NCBI GenBank assembly: GCA_021847995.1 | Contig: JAJZNE010000106.1 | Span: forward strand, 1-64,000 | Direction: 5' to 3' | Origin: Pseudomonadota bacterium | GTDB lineage: Bacteria; Pseudomonadota; Alphaproteobacteria; Acetobacterales; Acetobacteraceae | Length of the DNA stretch: 64,000 bases | Shown: positions 10,679 to 21,229 of the stretch, piece after piece | How the letters are laid out: the number at the start of each line of letters is the position of its first letter | Position numbering within the stretch: the first letter of the stretch is position 1 | Translations under genes and position numbers: made by a program | Notes under the pieces: model-generated | The model's database searches: none | The model's input: the letters and a program-made list of their open reading frames with translations, nothing else | What the model was told of the DNA's origin: nothing

Positions 10679-11482
10679 ATGGACGGCGGCGCCGACGCGA
10701 GACGGATCACGATCTACCGGCCTGAAGACTTTGCCGGGATGCGGGAAGCGGGCCGGCTTGCCGCCGAGACCCTCGACATGATCACCCCCCATGTCCGTCC
10801 CGGCGTCAGCACCGCGACGCTCGACCGGCTGTGTCACGAGTTCATCACCGCCCACGGCGCGGTGCCGGCGCCGCTCAACTACCGCGGCTTCCCGAAGTCG
10901 ATCTGCACCTCGATCAACCACGTCGTCTGCCACGGCATCCCGGGCGAGCGGCGGCTGGAGGCGGGGGATGTGCTCAATATCGACGTGACGGTGGTGCTGA
11001 ACGGCTGGCATGGCGACACCAGCCGGATGTTCTGCGCCGGCGCCCCCTCCACCCGCGCGCGCAACCTGATCGACGTGACGCATGCGGCGCTGATGCACGG
11101 CGTGCGGGCGGTGCGGCCGGGCGCCACGCTGGGCGATGTCGGCCACGCCATCCAGAGCTTCGTCGAATCGCACCGTTTTTCGGTGGTGCGCGATTTCTGC
11201 GGCCACGGCATCGGCCGGCGCTTCCACGAGGCGCCGAACGTGCTGCATTTCGGCCGCCCCGGCGACGGCCCGCTGCTGCGCCCGGGCATGTTCTTCACCA
11301 TCGAGCCGATGGTGAACGCCGGCCGGCCGGAGGTGAAGGTGCTGGACGACGGCTGGACCGCGGTGACGCGCGACCGCAGCCTGTCGGCCCAGTTCGAGCA
11401 CATGGTCGGCGTGACCGAGGAGGGTGTGGAGGTCTTCACCCTCTCCCCCGCCGGCCTGCACCAGCCGCCCTATTCCGCCTGA
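10679..11482 (+). CDS. map: Methionine aminopeptidase, type I
   Basis: Map removes the initiator Met from nascent proteins. The 267-aa protein has the pita-bread metal ligands: Asp in DVLNIDVTVVLNGWHGDTSR (two Asp), His in FCGHGIGRRFHEAPNVLHF, Glu in FTIEPMV, and Glu in QFEHMVGVTE. It also has the substrate-pocket segment SINHVVCHGIP. The first 10 residues are an extension relative to minimal type I enzymes. It is followed 5 bp later by the thioesterase gene and likely cotranscribed with it and radC. Confidence 0.95.
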   Translation: MDGGADARRITIYRPEDFAGMREAGRLAAETLDMITPHVRPGVSTATLDRLCHEFITAHGAVPAPLNYRGFPKSICTSINHVVCHGIPGERRLEAGDVLNIDVTVVLNGWHGDTSRMFCAGAPSTRARNLIDVTHAALMHGVRAVRPGATLGDVGHAIQSFVESHRFSVVRDFCGHGIGRRFHEAPNVLHFGRPGDGPLLRPGMFFTIEPMVNAGRPEVKVLDDGWTAVTRDRSLSAQFEHMVGVTEEGVEVFTLSPAGLHQPPYSA

Positions 11483-11487
11483 CGCCG

Positions 11488-11895
11488 GTGGGCGAGCCTT
11501 TCGTCACCACGCAGAGGCTGCGCTTCTGCGACACCGACCAGGTCGGCCACGTCAACAATGCCGTCTATGCCGTGATGTGCGAGGCGGGGCGGGCGGAACT
11601 CGGCGCCGCCAGCGGCCTGATCGCGCCGGAACGGGGCTGGACGCTGGTGATCGCGCGCCTCGAACTCGATTTCCTGCGCGAGATGAACTGGCCCGGCGAG
11701 GTGCGGATCGAGACCTGGGTGGCGCGCCTCGGCACCAAATCTTTCACCCTGCGCCAGCGCCTGCTCCAGGACGGGGCGTTGACGGCACAGGCGCTGACCG
11801 TGCTGGCGGTACTCGACACCGCGACGCGCCGGGCGCTGGTGCTGCGCGAGGAGTGGCGGGCGGCGCTTGCGCCCTATGTCGTCGCTGCCGATTAG
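11488..11895 (+). CDS. 4-hydroxybenzoyl-CoA thioesterase-like hotdog protein
   Basis: This 135-aa thioesterase of the 4HBT/FadM group starts at a GTG 5 bp after the map stop. The motif FCDTDQVGHVNNAVYAVMCE holds the catalytic Asp and the turn that starts the hotdog helix. The later strands RLELDFLREMNWPGEVRIET and TKSFTLRQRLLQDG are typical of the fold. It probably hydrolyses an acyl-CoA in the cytoplasm; the substrate is unknown. Tight spacing after map suggests cotranscription. Confidence 0.85.
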   Translation: MGEPFVTTQRLRFCDTDQVGHVNNAVYAVMCEAGRAELGAASGLIAPERGWTLVIARLELDFLREMNWPGEVRIETWVARLGTKSFTLRQRLLQDGALTAQALTVLAVLDTATRRALVLREEWRAALAPYVVAAD

Positions 11896-11940
11896 CAACC
11901 GGCTTCACGCCGGGATGGTTGCGTGGCAGGCTTGTCGCGC

Positions 11941-12684
11941 ATGGCAAAACGACGCGGATTGGCCGAACAGCCCGGATTGCTCGACCCGCCGGGCGCGACC
12001 GTGCCGGCGCCGGCCGCGGGCGCGGAGGGGCATCGGGAACGCCTGCGCACCCGGCTGCTGACCGTGGGGGCGGAGGCGCTGGCCGATCATGAGCTGCTGG
12101 AGGCGGTGCTGTTCCTCGCCATCCTGCGGCGCGACACGAAGCCGGTGGCGCGGGCGCTGATCGCCCGCTTCGGCAGCTTCGCCGCCGTCATCGCGGCACC
12201 CCCCGCGGAACTCGCGACGGTGCCGGAGGTCGGACCCTCCGCTGTCGCCGCGATCAAGACGGTGCAGGCGGCGGCGCTGCGCCTCGCGCGGGCCGAGGTG
12301 ATGCAGCGCCCGGTGCTGAACAATTGGGACCGGCTGATGGACTATCTCAATGCGGTGCTGGCGCGCGAGCGGATCGAGCATTTCCGCGTCCTGTTCCTCG
12401 ACGCCCGCAACCGCCTGCTGGCCGATGAGGCCCAGTCGCGCGGCACGGTCAACCACACGCCCGTCTATCCGCGCGAAGTGGTAAAGCGCGCGCTCGAACT
12501 GCACGCGACGGCGCTGATCCTGGTCCACAACCATCCGAGCGGCGATCCCACGCCCTCGGCCGAGGATGTCGCCATGACGCGCGAAATCCGCGACGCGGCG
12601 CGCCCGCTCTCGGTGATGCTGCACGATCACGTGGTGATCGGCAACGGACGCTGGCTCAGCTTCCGGCGGGAGGGGCTGCTCTAG
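11941..12684 (+). CDS. radC: RadC-family (JAB/MPN domain) protein
   Basis: This 247-aa protein has the RadC layout: an N-terminal helix-hairpin-helix domain (LADHELLEAVLFLAILRRDT, then VPEVGPSAVAAIKT) and a C-terminal JAB1/MPN metalloprotease-like domain with the zinc motif HNHPSGDPTPSAED. The upstream Glu ligand is in VYPREVVKRALELHA. RadC was named for DNA repair but its biochemical role is still unsettled. An upstream in-frame GTG at 11923 could be the start; neither start has a strong ribosome-binding site. The stop is directly followed by the AAA+ pseudogene. Confidence 0.9.
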   Translation: MAKRRGLAEQPGLLDPPGATVPAPAAGAEGHRERLRTRLLTVGAEALADHELLEAVLFLAILRRDTKPVARALIARFGSFAAVIAAPPAELATVPEVGPSAVAAIKTVQAAALRLARAEVMQRPVLNNWDRLMDYLNAVLARERIEHFRVLFLDARNRLLADEAQSRGTVNHTPVYPREVVKRALELHATALILVHNHPSGDPTPSAEDVAMTREIRDAARPLSVMLHDHVVIGNGRWLSFRREGLL

Positions 12685-14562
12685 GAGGCGCAGGCCCTAT
12701 CCGACTGGCTCAACAGGAGCGCCGGCGGGCTGAATCTGGGCGACATCGATCTGCCGGAATACAATTTTTTTCAATGACGACGAAGACCGGATCCTCACGG
12801 CGCCGGAGTGGGATGCCATAGGTGCCGCGATCACTATCGCCTCGGCCGGCCTGCCCGCCGGCGGCCGCAGCCCGGGCGACCTCTGGGGCGCGGCGAGAGC
12901 GCGTACCCTGGGCCTCGATCCGATCGAGAGGGCGATTCTCCGTCTGGCGCTGCAATATAATCTCGATCGGCTGGTGGAGAGTCTGTTCGACCGGCTCAGC
13001 GCCGCGCGGGGCGGCCTGACCTGCCTTCACCGCGACCCGGTGCTGATCGGCCTGCTGCTGGGCAAAGATCCCGACGCGATCGCCGCCCGGCTCACCGCCA
13101 GGGCGACGCTGCCTGCGAGCGGCCTTTTCCATTTCGGGTCCGACGGCAGGCTCCATCTGCACCGCCGGCTGGTCGTGCTGAGCCGCGCCGGCACGCGGCC
13201 GGCCAGGAATTTCTACGACCAGTTGCTCGGCATCGCGGCAGGCTCTCCGCCGCCGTGGGAAGCCTTCGCCCATCTGGGCCGCGAGGCGGAGATCGTTGCA
13301 GCCCTGCTGCGAGAGGCGATGACCCGCGGTGAGAGCGGGGTCCATGTCCTGCTCCATGGTGCACCCGGTACCGGCAAGACCTCCTTCGCCATGGCTCTCG
13401 CGCTGCATCTCGGCGTGCGGCTCCGCCCGGTCACCGAGGCGGATGACCATGACGATGAGCCTTCTCGCGCGGAACGCCTCTCCGGGCTGCGCCTGGCCGC
13501 GAGGATCGCGCCGCGAGGCAGGACGCTGCTGCTGTTCGACGAGGCGGAGGATCTCTTCGTGCCATTTCAGGGCGGGGCGGGGGGCTGAACGGGTGGTCAC
13601 GTGTGTTCATGCACCGGCTGCTGGAAACCCTGCCGGTGCCGGTGATCTGGACTGTCAACGACATCGGCCCGCTCGGCCCGGCGGTCGTGCGCCGCATGAC
13701 GATGTGCCTGGAGATGAAGGTGCCCAACGTCGCCATCCGCACGCGGCTGTGGCGGCGCAAGGCTCGCCGGCGGTGGGGCGGATACGGCGCGGCTGATCGT
13801 CGCGGGCATGGCGCGCGCGGTGAATGGCGGGGCCTTGCCTGCCCCCGAGCCGGAACCGGCCGCGCTCTATGACCCCGGCCTGATCAACGCCGACGACGAT
13901 TTGGCTGCGCTGACGGCGAAGCTGTTGCGCCCGGAGGCGTCGCGCGACGTCTCCTTCCTGCTGTCCGGGCCGTCCGGCGCGGGCAACACGCCTGGGTGCG
14001 GCATCCGGCCGCGCTGATGGGGCTGCCGGTGCTGCAGAAGCGGGCGTCCGATCTGCTCGACCCCTATGTCGGCGGCACCGAGCAGAGCCTTGCCGGGGCA
14101 TTCGCCGAGGCGCGGGAGGCGCAGGCCTTCCTGGTGTTCGACGAAGCCGACAGCCTGCTGCTGGAGCGCGGCAACGCCGTGCGCGGCTGGGAGATCACCC
14201 AAGTGAACGAAATGCTGACCTGTATGGAGGCCCATAAGCTGCCCTTCGCCTGCACCACCAATCTCGCCGAACGGCTGGACCGGGCGAGCCTGCGGCGGTT
14301 CCTGGTCAAGCTGCGCTTCGACTGGGTTACCGCAGCGCAGGCGTGCCGTGCGTTCCGGCGCTTCTTCGCGCTGGAGGCGCCGGCGGGGCTGGGCGGGCTG
14401 CTGTGCCTGACGCCGGCGGATTTCGCCCTGGTCGCGCGGCGGGCAACGCTGTGCGGGGCGGCGGGCGATGCCGCGGCGCTGCTGCGGCTGCTGGCGGCGG
14501 AGAGCGCGGATTGCACCGGCGGGGGCAGGGCGATCGGCTTCATCGGCGCGGCGGCGGCATGA
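12685..14562 (+). pseudogene. Degraded AAA+ ATPase (two AAA modules, four frameshifts)
   Basis: Continuous homology to a large SpoVK-like AAA+ ATPase can be read only by switching frame four times, each a single-base change. (1) The T7 run at 12765-12771 has one extra base; six Ts would give NFFNDDED. (2) The G-run at 13579-13584 lacks one base; restoring it continues GGAGGLNGWSRVF. (3) A shift near 13755-13775 brings in GGADTARLIVAGM. (4) A base is missing after 13986, exactly in the Walker A Lys codon of the second module (GPSGAG, then AA for AAG). The first Walker A (GAPGTGKT, about 13363) and Walker B (LLLFDEAED) are intact, as are FLVFDEADSLL and NEMLTCMEAH of the second module. No N-terminal start is visible. 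All four changes in one raw assembly could partly be sequencing error, but decay is more likely. Confidence 0.8.
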
Positions 14563-14748
14563 GAGCGGGTTCGCGCCGGGGCGGGCGGCATCGTGCCATG
14601 CGCTATGGGGTCGTCGCGGCATTCCCCGCCATGACGGCGAGCCGGCCGGGCGGCGGTCCTGGTTGCGCCGCTTCAGCCCGCCCTTGCCCGGCGGCGGTAA
14701 CCGCGCCATGGACTGGCGAAGGACGGCGGCAACAGGAAGGAAACCGAA

Positions 14749-15951
14749 ATGCGTGAGGCCGTGATCGTCAGCACCGCTCGTACTCCGATCGGCAAAGCCT
14801 ATCGGGGCGCGTTCAACAATACCCAGGCACAAGCGCTCGGCGGGCACGCGATCGCCGCCGCGGTCGGGCGTGCCGGGGTCGATCCGGCGGAGATCGGCGA
14901 TGTCGTCATCGGCGCCGCCCTGCAACAGGGATCAACCGGCACCAACGTCGCACGGCAATGCGCCCTCAGCGCCGGGCTGCCGACCCGCATCGCCGGCATG
15001 AGCATCGATCGCCAATGCGCCTCCGGCCTGATGGCGGCGGCGACCGCGGCCAAGGAGATCATGGTCGATGGCATCGATGTCGCCGTCGCCGGCGGTCTCG
15101 AATCCGTCTCGCTGGTGCAGAACGAGCACATGAACCGCTGGCGTGCGCAGGACCCGGTGCTCACCGCCCGCGTGCCGGCGATCTACATGACGATGCTGGA
15201 AACCGCCGAAATCGTCGCCGACCGCTACGGCATCAGCCGCGAGGCGCAGGACGATTACGCGCTGCGCTCCCAGGCGCGCACCGCGGCGGCGCAGGCGGGC
15301 GGCCGCTATGCCGCTGAGATCGCGCCGATGACCACGACCATGCTGATCACCGACAAGGCGAGCGGCGCCGTTTCGGAACGGACGGTGACGCTGGCACAGG
15401 ACGAGGGCAACCGGCCGCAGACGCGGCGCGAGGATCTGGCGGCCCTGAAGCCGGTGTTCCGGGACGGGCAGCGCGTGCAGGAAGGCCGGTTCATCACCGC
15501 CGGCAACGCGAGCCAGCTTTCCGACGGGGCGGCGGCGCTCGTGCTGATGGAGGCGCGGGAGGCGGAACGGCGTGGGCTTGCCCCGCTCGGCGCCTATCGC
15601 GGCATGGCGGTCGCCGGGTGCGATCCCGACGAAATGGGCATCGGCCCGGTGTTCGCGGTGCCGAAGCTGCTGCACGCCCACGGCCTGCGCATGGACGATA
15701 TCGGGCTCTGGGAACTGAACGAGGCGTTCGCCTGCCAAGTCGTCTATTGCCGCGACCGGCTCGGCATTCCCGACGACATTCTCAACGTCGATGGCGGCGC
15801 GATCGCGATCGGGCATCCCTACGGCATGTCAGGCGCGCGCATGATCGGACACCTGCTGCTGGAGGGAAAGCGCCGCGGCGTGCGCCATGGCGTGGTCACC
15901 ATGTGCGTCGGCGGCGGCATGGGCGCCGCCGGGCTGTTCGAGATCTTCTGA
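14749..15951 (+). CDS. Acetyl-CoA C-acyltransferase (thiolase)
   Basis: This 400-aa thiolase cleaves 3-ketoacyl-CoA to acetyl-CoA and a shortened acyl-CoA, or runs in reverse. The nucleophilic Cys is in [12 protein letters not shown] (about residue 90). The catalytic His is in [11 protein letters not shown] and the second catalytic Cys in [21 protein letters not shown] is also present. The gene faces the FadJ-like gene with only 12 bp between their stops, so the two beta-oxidation genes are convergent rather than in one operon. A ribosome-binding site (AGGAAGG) lies about 10 bp before the ATG. Confidence 0.93.
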   Translation: MREAVIVSTARTPIGKAYRGAFNNTQAQALGGHAIAAAVGRAGVDPAEIGDVVIGAALQQGSTGTNVARQCALSAGLPTRIAGMSIDRQCASGLMAAATAAKEIMVDGIDVAVAGGLESVSLVQNEHMNRWRAQDPVLTARVPAIYMTMLETAEIVADRYGISREAQDDYALRSQARTAAAQAGGRYAAEIAPMTTTMLITDKASGAVSERTVTLAQDEGNRPQTRREDLAALKPVFRDGQRVQEGRFITAGNASQLSDGAAALVLMEAREAERRGLAPLGAYRGMAVAGCDPDEMGIGPVFAVPKLLHAHGLRMDDIGLWELNEAFACQVVYCRDRLGIPDDILNVDGGAIAIGHPYGMSGARMIGHLLLEGKRRGVRHGVVTMCVGGGMGAAGLFEIF

Positions 15952-15963
15952 CCGCGCCGCCGC

Positions 15964-18015
15964 CTAGGGGCCGGCCGCCGCACGTTGCAGCGCCGCGGAC
16001 GGGCGCAACTGCCCGTCCCCGGTCGCCGCCGCGAGCGCGGCCAGCCGGTCGCGCACCCGGGCGAGGCCGACCTGCGCGCCGTACCACATCGGGCCGCCGC
16101 GCCAGACCGGCCAGTTGTAGCCGTAAATCCAGATGACATCGATGTCGCCCGGCCGCGCCGCGATCCCTTCCTCAAGGATGGAAGCGCCCTCGTCGATCAT
16201 CGGATAGATCAGCCGCTCCAGGATCTCGTCCTGGCCGATGCCGCGGCGGGTGATCCCCTCGGCCGCCGAGACCCGTTCGATCAGCGCCGCCACGTCGGGA
16301 TCGGGCACCGCCTCCCGCCCCTGATAGAGGTAGTAGCCGCTTCCGGTCTTCTGGCCGAACCGTCCGGCCTCGCACAGCGCATCGGACACCGGGGCGCGCA
16401 GGCCCATCGCCTTGCGGATGCGCCAGCCGACATCGAGTCCGGCAAGGTCGCCCATCGCGCACGGCCCCATGCGGAAGCCGAAATCGGTCAGCGCGCGGTC
16501 CACGTCCTGCGGCAGCGCGCCTTCCAGCAGCAGACGCTCGGTCTGTTCGCTGCGGCGGGCGAGCATGCGGTTGCCGACGAAGCCGTGGCAGACGCCGACC
16601 ACCACCGGCACCTTGCCGATCGCCCGCCCGACCGCGAGCGCGGTCGCCAGCGCGGGCGCCGCGGTGGCCGCGCCGCGCACCACCTCCAGCAGCTTCATCA
16701 CGTTGGCAGGGCTGAAGAAATGCATGCCCAGCACGTCGCCGGGGCGGGACGTGCCGGCCGCGATCTCGTCCACGTTGAGATAGGAGGTGTTGGTGGCGAG
16801 CACGGTGCCGGGGCGGGCGTGGCGATCGAGTTCGGCGAACACCTGCTTCTTGATCGGCATCTCCTCGAACGCCGCCTCGATCACGATGTCGGCCTCGGCG
16901 ACCGGGGCGAAGTCCAGCGCGCCCGCGATCAGGGCGAGGCGCCGCGCGCTTTCCGCCGCGTCCAGGCTGCCGCGCCGGACGGAGGTTTCGTAGTTGGCGG
17001 CGATCCGCGCCCGTCCGCGCTCCAGCGCCTCGGCACCGATTTCGATCACCGTCACCGGAATGCCGGCGTCGGCGAAGCACATGGCGATGCCGCCGCCCAT
17101 CGTCCCGGCGCCGACGACGACGGCGCGGCGCACCGGGCGCGGGGCGATCTCCGGCCCCAGACCGGCGACCTTCGCCACCTCGCGCTCGGCGAAGAAGGCG
17201 TGGCGCTGGGCCTGCGATTCCGGGCTGGCGCGGCGTTCCAGGAACAGCCGCAGCTCCTCCGCGTCGCCCTCGGCGAACGGGCGGGTGACGGCGGCCCGCA
17301 CGGCCTCGACACAGGCGCGGGCGGCCAGCCCATCGCGGGCGCGGCGCAGCAGCGGGGCGGCGGCGCGCGCGATCAGATCGGGATCGGCCTTCGCCTCGGC
17401 GAGCCGCGCGTCACGGTCGCGCACGCGCGGGCCGCGCACCGCGGTCGCGGCATAGGCGAGGGCAGCTTCGGGGAACGCCCCCTCGATCAGGGCATCGACA
17501 ATACCGTCCTGCCGGGCACGGGCGGCCGGCACCATGTCGCCCGAGAGGATGATCTCCAGCGCCCGCGCCACCCCGGCGAGGCGCGGCAGGCGTTGCGTGC
17601 CGCCGGCGCCGGGCAGCAGGCCGAGCCGGATCTCCGGCAGGCCGACGCGCGCATCCGGCCAGGCGATGCGGGCGTGGCAGGCAAGGGCCAGTTCCAGCCC
17701 CCCGCCGAGTGCGATGCCGCGCAGCGCCGCCACCACCGGCTTGTCGAAATCCTCGATCACGGCGATCAGGTCGCGCAGCGACGGAGCACGCGGCGGCAGC
17801 CCGAACTCCCCGATATCGGCGCCGGCCGAGAAGGCGCGGGCGCTGCCGGCGAGCACCACGGCGCGCAGAGCGGCATCGCGCGCCACCGCATCGAGCGCGC
17901 GCATCACTCCCTCGCGCAGCGCGAAGCCGAGCGCGTTGACGGGTGGGTTCTGCATCACGATCAGGGCCACGTCGCCGTGCCGGGTCAGTTCGACCGTCTC
18001 GTTCGCCGCCGCCAT
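15964..18015 (-). CDS. Fused enoyl-CoA hydratase / 3-hydroxyacyl-CoA dehydrogenase (FadJ/FadB-like)
   Basis: This 683-aa protein performs steps two and three of fatty acid beta-oxidation. Residues 1-190 are an enoyl-CoA hydratase/isomerase fold: NPPVNALG, then [10 protein letters not shown] and [21 protein letters not shown]. From about 285 follows a Rossmann dehydrogenase with [20 protein letters not shown], the catalytic His in [17 protein letters not shown], and a C-terminal duplicated helical domain. The start ATG at 18015 has AAAGGA upstream. It is shorter than E. coli FadB (729 aa). The matching thiolase is the convergent neighbour. Confidence 0.92.
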   Translation of the reverse strand: MAAANETVELTRHGDVALIVMQNPPVNALGFALREGVMRALDAVARDAALRAVVLAGSARAFSAGADIGEFGLPPRAPSLRDLIAVIEDFDKPVVAALRGIALGGGLELALACHARIAWPDARVGLPEIRLGLLPGAGGTQRLPRLAGVARALEIILSGDMVPAARARQDGIVDALIEGAFPEAALAYAATAVRGPRVRDRDARLAEAKADPDLIARAAAPLLRRARDGLAARACVEAVRAAVTRPFAEGDAEELRLFLERRASPESQAQRHAFFAEREVAKVAGLGPEIAPRPVRRAVVVGAGTMGGGIAMCFADAGIPVTVIEIGAEALERGRARIAANYETSVRRGSLDAAESARRLALIAGALDFAPVAEADIVIEAAFEEMPIKKQVFAELDRHARPGTVLATNTSYLNVDEIAAGTSRPGDVLGMHFFSPANVMKLLEVVRGAATAAPALATALAVGRAIGKVPVVVGVCHGFVGNRMLARRSEQTERLLLEGALPQDVDRALTDFGFRMGPCAMGDLAGLDVGWRIRKAMGLRAPVSDALCEAGRFGQKTGSGYYLYQGREAVPDPDVAALIERVSAAEGITRRGIGQDEILERLIYPMIDEGASILEEGIAARPGDIDVIWIYGYNWPVWRGGPMWYGAQVGLARVRDRLAALAAATGDGQLRPSAALQRAAAGP

Positions 18016-18072
18016 GACCGTCCTTTCGCTCGCCCCGATGAGCGTGCAGCACAACAGGCGGGCGCGGCGCCG

Positions 18073-19944
18073 TCAACCGGGGATGCGCGGCATCCGCCGG
18101 CCGTGCTGGTCCACGTCGCGCACCGCGCCGCGGGCGGCGCTGGTGGTGAGGGCGGCATAGGCGCGCAGCGCGGCCGACACCTTGCGCTTGCGGCCCACCG
18201 GTTGCCACGCCTCGGTCCCGCGCGCCTCCATCGCCGCGCGGCGCCGTTGCAGCTCCGCGTCCTCGACCACGACCCGGATGGCGCGGGCGGGGATGTCGAT
18301 CTCAATCCGGTCGCCTTCCTCCACCAGCCCGATCGCCCCGCCCTCCGCCGCTTCCGGCGAGACATGGCCGATCGACAGGCCGGACGTGCCGCCGGAGAAT
18401 CGGCCGTCGGTCACCAGCGCGCAGGCTTTGCCCAGCCCCTTCGATTTCAGGTAGCTGGTCGGATACAGCATCTCCTGCATCCCCGGCCCGCCCTTCGGGC
18501 CTTCGTAGCGGATCAGCACCACGTCGCCCGCCGCGACCCGGCCGCCCAGAATGCCCTCCACCGCCGCGTCCTGGCTCTCGAAGAGGCGGGCGGGGCCGGC
18601 GAATTTCAGGATGCTCGCATCCACGCCGGCGGTCTTCACGATGCAGCCGTCCCCGGCAAGGTTGCCGTACAGCACCGCCAGCCCGCCATCCTTCGAGAAG
18701 GCATGCGCGGCATCGCGGATCACGCCCCGCTCGCGGTCCAGGTCCAGCGACTCCCAGCGCGCCGACTGGCTGAACGCCTCGGTGGTCGGGACGCCACCCG
18801 GCGCGGCGCGGAAGAACTCCGCGCTGCTGCGACTCCCGCTGCGCCGCACGTCCCAGCGCCCCAGCGCATCGGCCAGGGTCGCGGTGTGAACGGTGGCAAC
18901 GCTGGTGTCGATCAGCCCGCCGCGGTCCAGCTCGCCCAGGATGCCCATGATGCCGCCGGCGCGGTGCACGTCCTCGACATGGACATCCGGCACCGACGGG
19001 GCCACCTTGCACAGCACCGGCACGCGGCGCGACAGCCGGTCGATGTCGCGCATGGTGAAGCCGACCTGCCCCTCATGCGCCGCCGCCAGCAGATGCAGCA
19101 CGGTGTTGGTCGAGCCGCCCATGGCGATGTCGAGCGTCATCGCGTTCTCGAACGCGGTGAAGCTCGCGATGCTGCGCGGCAGCACCGAGGCGTCGTCCTG
19201 CTCGTAATAGCGCCGGGCGAGATCGACGATCAGCCGCCCCGCCTCGACGAACAGGCCGCGGCGGTCGGCATGGGTTGCCACCACCGTGCCGTTGCCCGGC
19301 AGCGCGAGGCCCAGCGCCTCGGTCAGGCAGTTCATCGAATTGGCGGTGAACATGCCGGAGCAGGAGCCGCAGGTCGGGCAGGCCGAGCGCTCGATCACCT
19401 GCACTTCCTCATCGGTCATCGTGCTGTCGGCGGCGGCGACCATCGCGTCGATCAGATCGACCGCGCGCTGCGTGCCGCGATGCACCACCTTGCCCGCCTC
19501 CATCGGTCCGCCGGAGACGAACACCACCGGAATGTTGAGCCGCAGCGCCGCCATCAGCATGCCCGGCGTGATCTTATCGCAGTTGGAGATGCACACCAGC
19601 GCGTCGGCGCAATGCGCATTGACCATGTATTCGACGCTGTCGGCGATCAGCTCGCGCGAGGGCAGGCTGTAGAGCATCCCGGCATGGCCCATGGCGATGC
19701 CGTCATCGACCGCAATGGTGTTGAATTCCCTGGCGACGCCGCCCGCCGCCGCGATCTCGCGCACGACCAGCTGGCCGAGATCCTTCAGGTGGACATGGCC
19801 GGGGACGAACTGGGTGAAGGAGTTGGCGACGGCGATGATCGGCTTGCCGAAGTCGCTGTCCGTCATCCCGGTGGCCCGCCATAGCCCGCGGGCACCCGCC
19901 ATGTTGCGGCCGTGGGTCGTGGTGTGCGAGCGATAGCTGGGCAT
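18073..19944 (-). CDS. ilvD: Dihydroxy-acid dehydratase
   Basis: IlvD dehydrates 2,3-dihydroxy-isovalerate and 2,3-dihydroxy-3-methylvalerate, the third step of valine and isoleucine synthesis. The 623-aa protein opens with [20 protein letters not shown]. The Fe-S cluster Cys residues are seen in [10 protein letters not shown] and [30 protein letters not shown] and the C-terminal [20 protein letters not shown] are also present. Length and Cys pattern match the E. coli-type enzyme. AAGGA lies about 12 bp before the ATG. Confidence 0.96.
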   Translation of the reverse strand: MPSYRSHTTTHGRNMAGARGLWRATGMTDSDFGKPIIAVANSFTQFVPGHVHLKDLGQLVVREIAAAGGVAREFNTIAVDDGIAMGHAGMLYSLPSRELIADSVEYMVNAHCADALVCISNCDKITPGMLMAALRLNIPVVFVSGGPMEAGKVVHRGTQRAVDLIDAMVAAADSTMTDEEVQVIERSACPTCGSCSGMFTANSMNCLTEALGLALPGNGTVVATHADRRGLFVEAGRLIVDLARRYYEQDDASVLPRSIASFTAFENAMTLDIAMGGSTNTVLHLLAAAHEGQVGFTMRDIDRLSRRVPVLCKVAPSVPDVHVEDVHRAGGIMGILGELDRGGLIDTSVATVHTATLADALGRWDVRRSGSRSSAEFFRAAPGGVPTTEAFSQSARWESLDLDRERGVIRDAAHAFSKDGGLAVLYGNLAGDGCIVKTAGVDASILKFAGPARLFESQDAAVEGILGGRVAAGDVVLIRYEGPKGGPGMQEMLYPTSYLKSKGLGKACALVTDGRFSGGTSGLSIGHVSPEAAEGGAIGLVEEGDRIEIDIPARAIRVVVEDAELQRRRAAMEARGTEAWQPVGRKRKVSAALRAYAALTTSAARGAVRDVDQHGRRMPRIPG

Positions 19945-20172
19945 GATCTGGCGTCCTTCACCGTGGCGGGTGCCGGCCCGACCGGGCTTGCCGATGCACC
20001 GGCGGGCTGGCACAGGGAACGACGCTTTAGCCCTTCGCCTTCGCTTCGGCCATCACCTGGCCGGGGGAGAGCGACGCCGCGCGATTTCGGCGCCCGCGTG
20101 CGCCACCCCTGCGCGGGGGTGGTGCGCGCGATCCGTGACCGCCGCACCGCTCAGCCGCGGCCTTGGATCGGC

Positions 20173-20664
20173 TCAGCCGCTGCTGATCGGGATGCGCTTC
20201 ACCTGGCTCTGCGCCTCGGGGCGCTTGGCCAGGGTGACGGTCAGGACGCCATTGCGGAAGGCGGCGTTGACCTGCCCGGGGTCCACGTCCGGACCGAGTT
20301 GCAGCGAGCGTTGGAACCGTCCTTCCCAGCGCTCGCTGTAGAGCGCGCCCTTGCTCTCCGACTTCTTCTCACCCTTGATCGTCAGCACGCCGTCGGCCAG
20401 GGAAAGTTCGACGTCGTTCTGCTCCACACCGGGTAGTTCGGCGACCACCCGCACCTCCTTCTCGGTCTCGCTGACCTCGACATGCGGCCAGCCGCCGGAA
20501 AGTCCGAAGCGCGCCGGCTGCGTCAGGCCGAAACCGCGGGCGAAGTCATCGAACATGCGGTTCATCTCCCGGTGCAGGGCAAGGAAGGGATCGCCCTCAT
20601 CGGAAAAGCGCTGCGGCGCGACGGAGCGGTTGCGCGCCCACGGAACGAGATCGGTCAGTGCCAT
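20173..20664 (-). CDS. Small heat-shock protein (Hsp20/alpha-crystallin)
   Basis: This 163-aa ATP-independent holdase keeps unfolded proteins soluble. The N-terminal region ends near GFGLTQPARFG; the alpha-crystallin domain spans about residues 58-155 with PHVEVSETEKEVRVVAELPG, GVLTIKGEKKSESK and AAFRNGVLTVTLAKR. A C-terminal I-x-I anchor appears as RIPISSG. The start has a GGAGGT ribosome-binding site locked in a perfect 6-bp hairpin, described separately. It is downstream of the second hsp20 gene (91 bp gap) and probably shares its heat-shock promoter. Confidence 0.94.
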   Translation of the reverse strand: MALTDLVPWARNRSVAPQRFSDEGDPFLALHREMNRMFDDFARGFGLTQPARFGLSGGWPHVEVSETEKEVRVVAELPGVEQNDVELSLADGVLTIKGEKKSESKGALYSERWEGRFQRSLQLGPDVDPGQVNAAFRNGVLTVTLAKRPEAQSQVKRIPISSG

Positions 20665-20671
20665 GATACTA

Positions 20672-20687
20672 CCTCCATCGGTGGAGG
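20672..20687 (-). promoter_or_regulatory. Hairpin masking the Shine-Dalgarno of the downstream hsp20
   Basis: On the mRNA CCUCCA-CCGA-UGGAGG folds into a perfect 6-bp stem with a 4-nt loop. The 3' arm UGGAGG is the ribosome-binding site, 7 to 8 nt from the ATG at 20664. A stem this short should open on warming, so it could act as an RNA thermometer. This is inferred from base pairing only. Confidence 0.6.
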
Positions 20688-20755
20688 CGGGCGCGGACCA
20701 CCGCACGGCGCGGCGCCGTGCCCGCCGGATGGTTGCAGGAACCCTGGCGCCCGGC

Positions 20756-21229
20756 TCAGGTCGCCGCAGCCTGCAATTGCCGCCGTGCCGACCCTTCAAA
20801 CCGGGCGGGCGTGCCGGCGGCAATCTCGATGCGGCGCGGCTTCAGCGCCTCGGGCACCTCGCGCGCGAGCTCGATCGACAGCATGCCGTTCTTCAGTTCG
20901 GCGCCGACCACCTTGACAAAATCGGCAAGGTTGAACTGCCGCTGGAACGCGCGTCCGGCAATGCCGCGATAGAGGTACTCGCCGGACTCCTCGCCCGCCT
21001 TCCTGCCGGAGACGATGAGCTGGTTGGCTTGCGCGGTGATCGACAGTTCCTCGGGCGTGAAGCCGGCAACCGCGAGTGTCACCCGATAGCCGTCCTCGCC
21101 GGTTCGCTCGATATTGTACGGCGGATAGTTCTCCGCCGGGTCGAACTGCACCGCGTTCTCCAGCATGTCGAACAGACGGTCGAAGCCTACGGTCGAGCGG
21201 GTGAGCGGGGTGAAATCGACAACCCTCAT
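20756..21229 (-). CDS. Small heat-shock protein IbpA-like (Hsp20)
   Basis: This 157-aa class A Hsp20 resembles IbpA/HspA of alphaproteobacteria. The N-terminal segment TPLTRSTVGFDRLFDMLENA and YPPYNIERTGEDGYRVTLAV are typical. The alpha-crystallin domain continues with GFTPEELSITAQANQLIVSG, YLYRGIAGRAFQRQFNLADF and LKNGMLSIELAREVPE. The C-terminal anchor is RRIEI. A strong AAGGAGG ribosome-binding site precedes the ATG at 21229. The leader carries a ROSE-like element and an RpoH-type promoter. Confidence 0.94.
   Translation of the reverse strand: MRVVDFTPLTRSTVGFDRLFDMLENAVQFDPAENYPPYNIERTGEDGYRVTLAVAGFTPEELSITAQANQLIVSGRKAGEESGEYLYRGIAGRAFQRQFNLADFVKVVGAELKNGMLSIELAREVPEALKPRRIEIAAGTPARFEGSARRQLQAAAT

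Noticed and set aside
9110-11461. A long minus-strand open frame over dacC and map
   Set aside because: It is the antisense shadow of two well-supported genes; its product is rich in His/Arg/Gly with no family resemblance.
15985-19884. A very long plus-strand open frame (about 1300 codons)
   Set aside because: It is antisense to the FadJ-like gene and ilvD, both with strong family motifs; the frame is open only because of high GC, and its translation is low-complexity.
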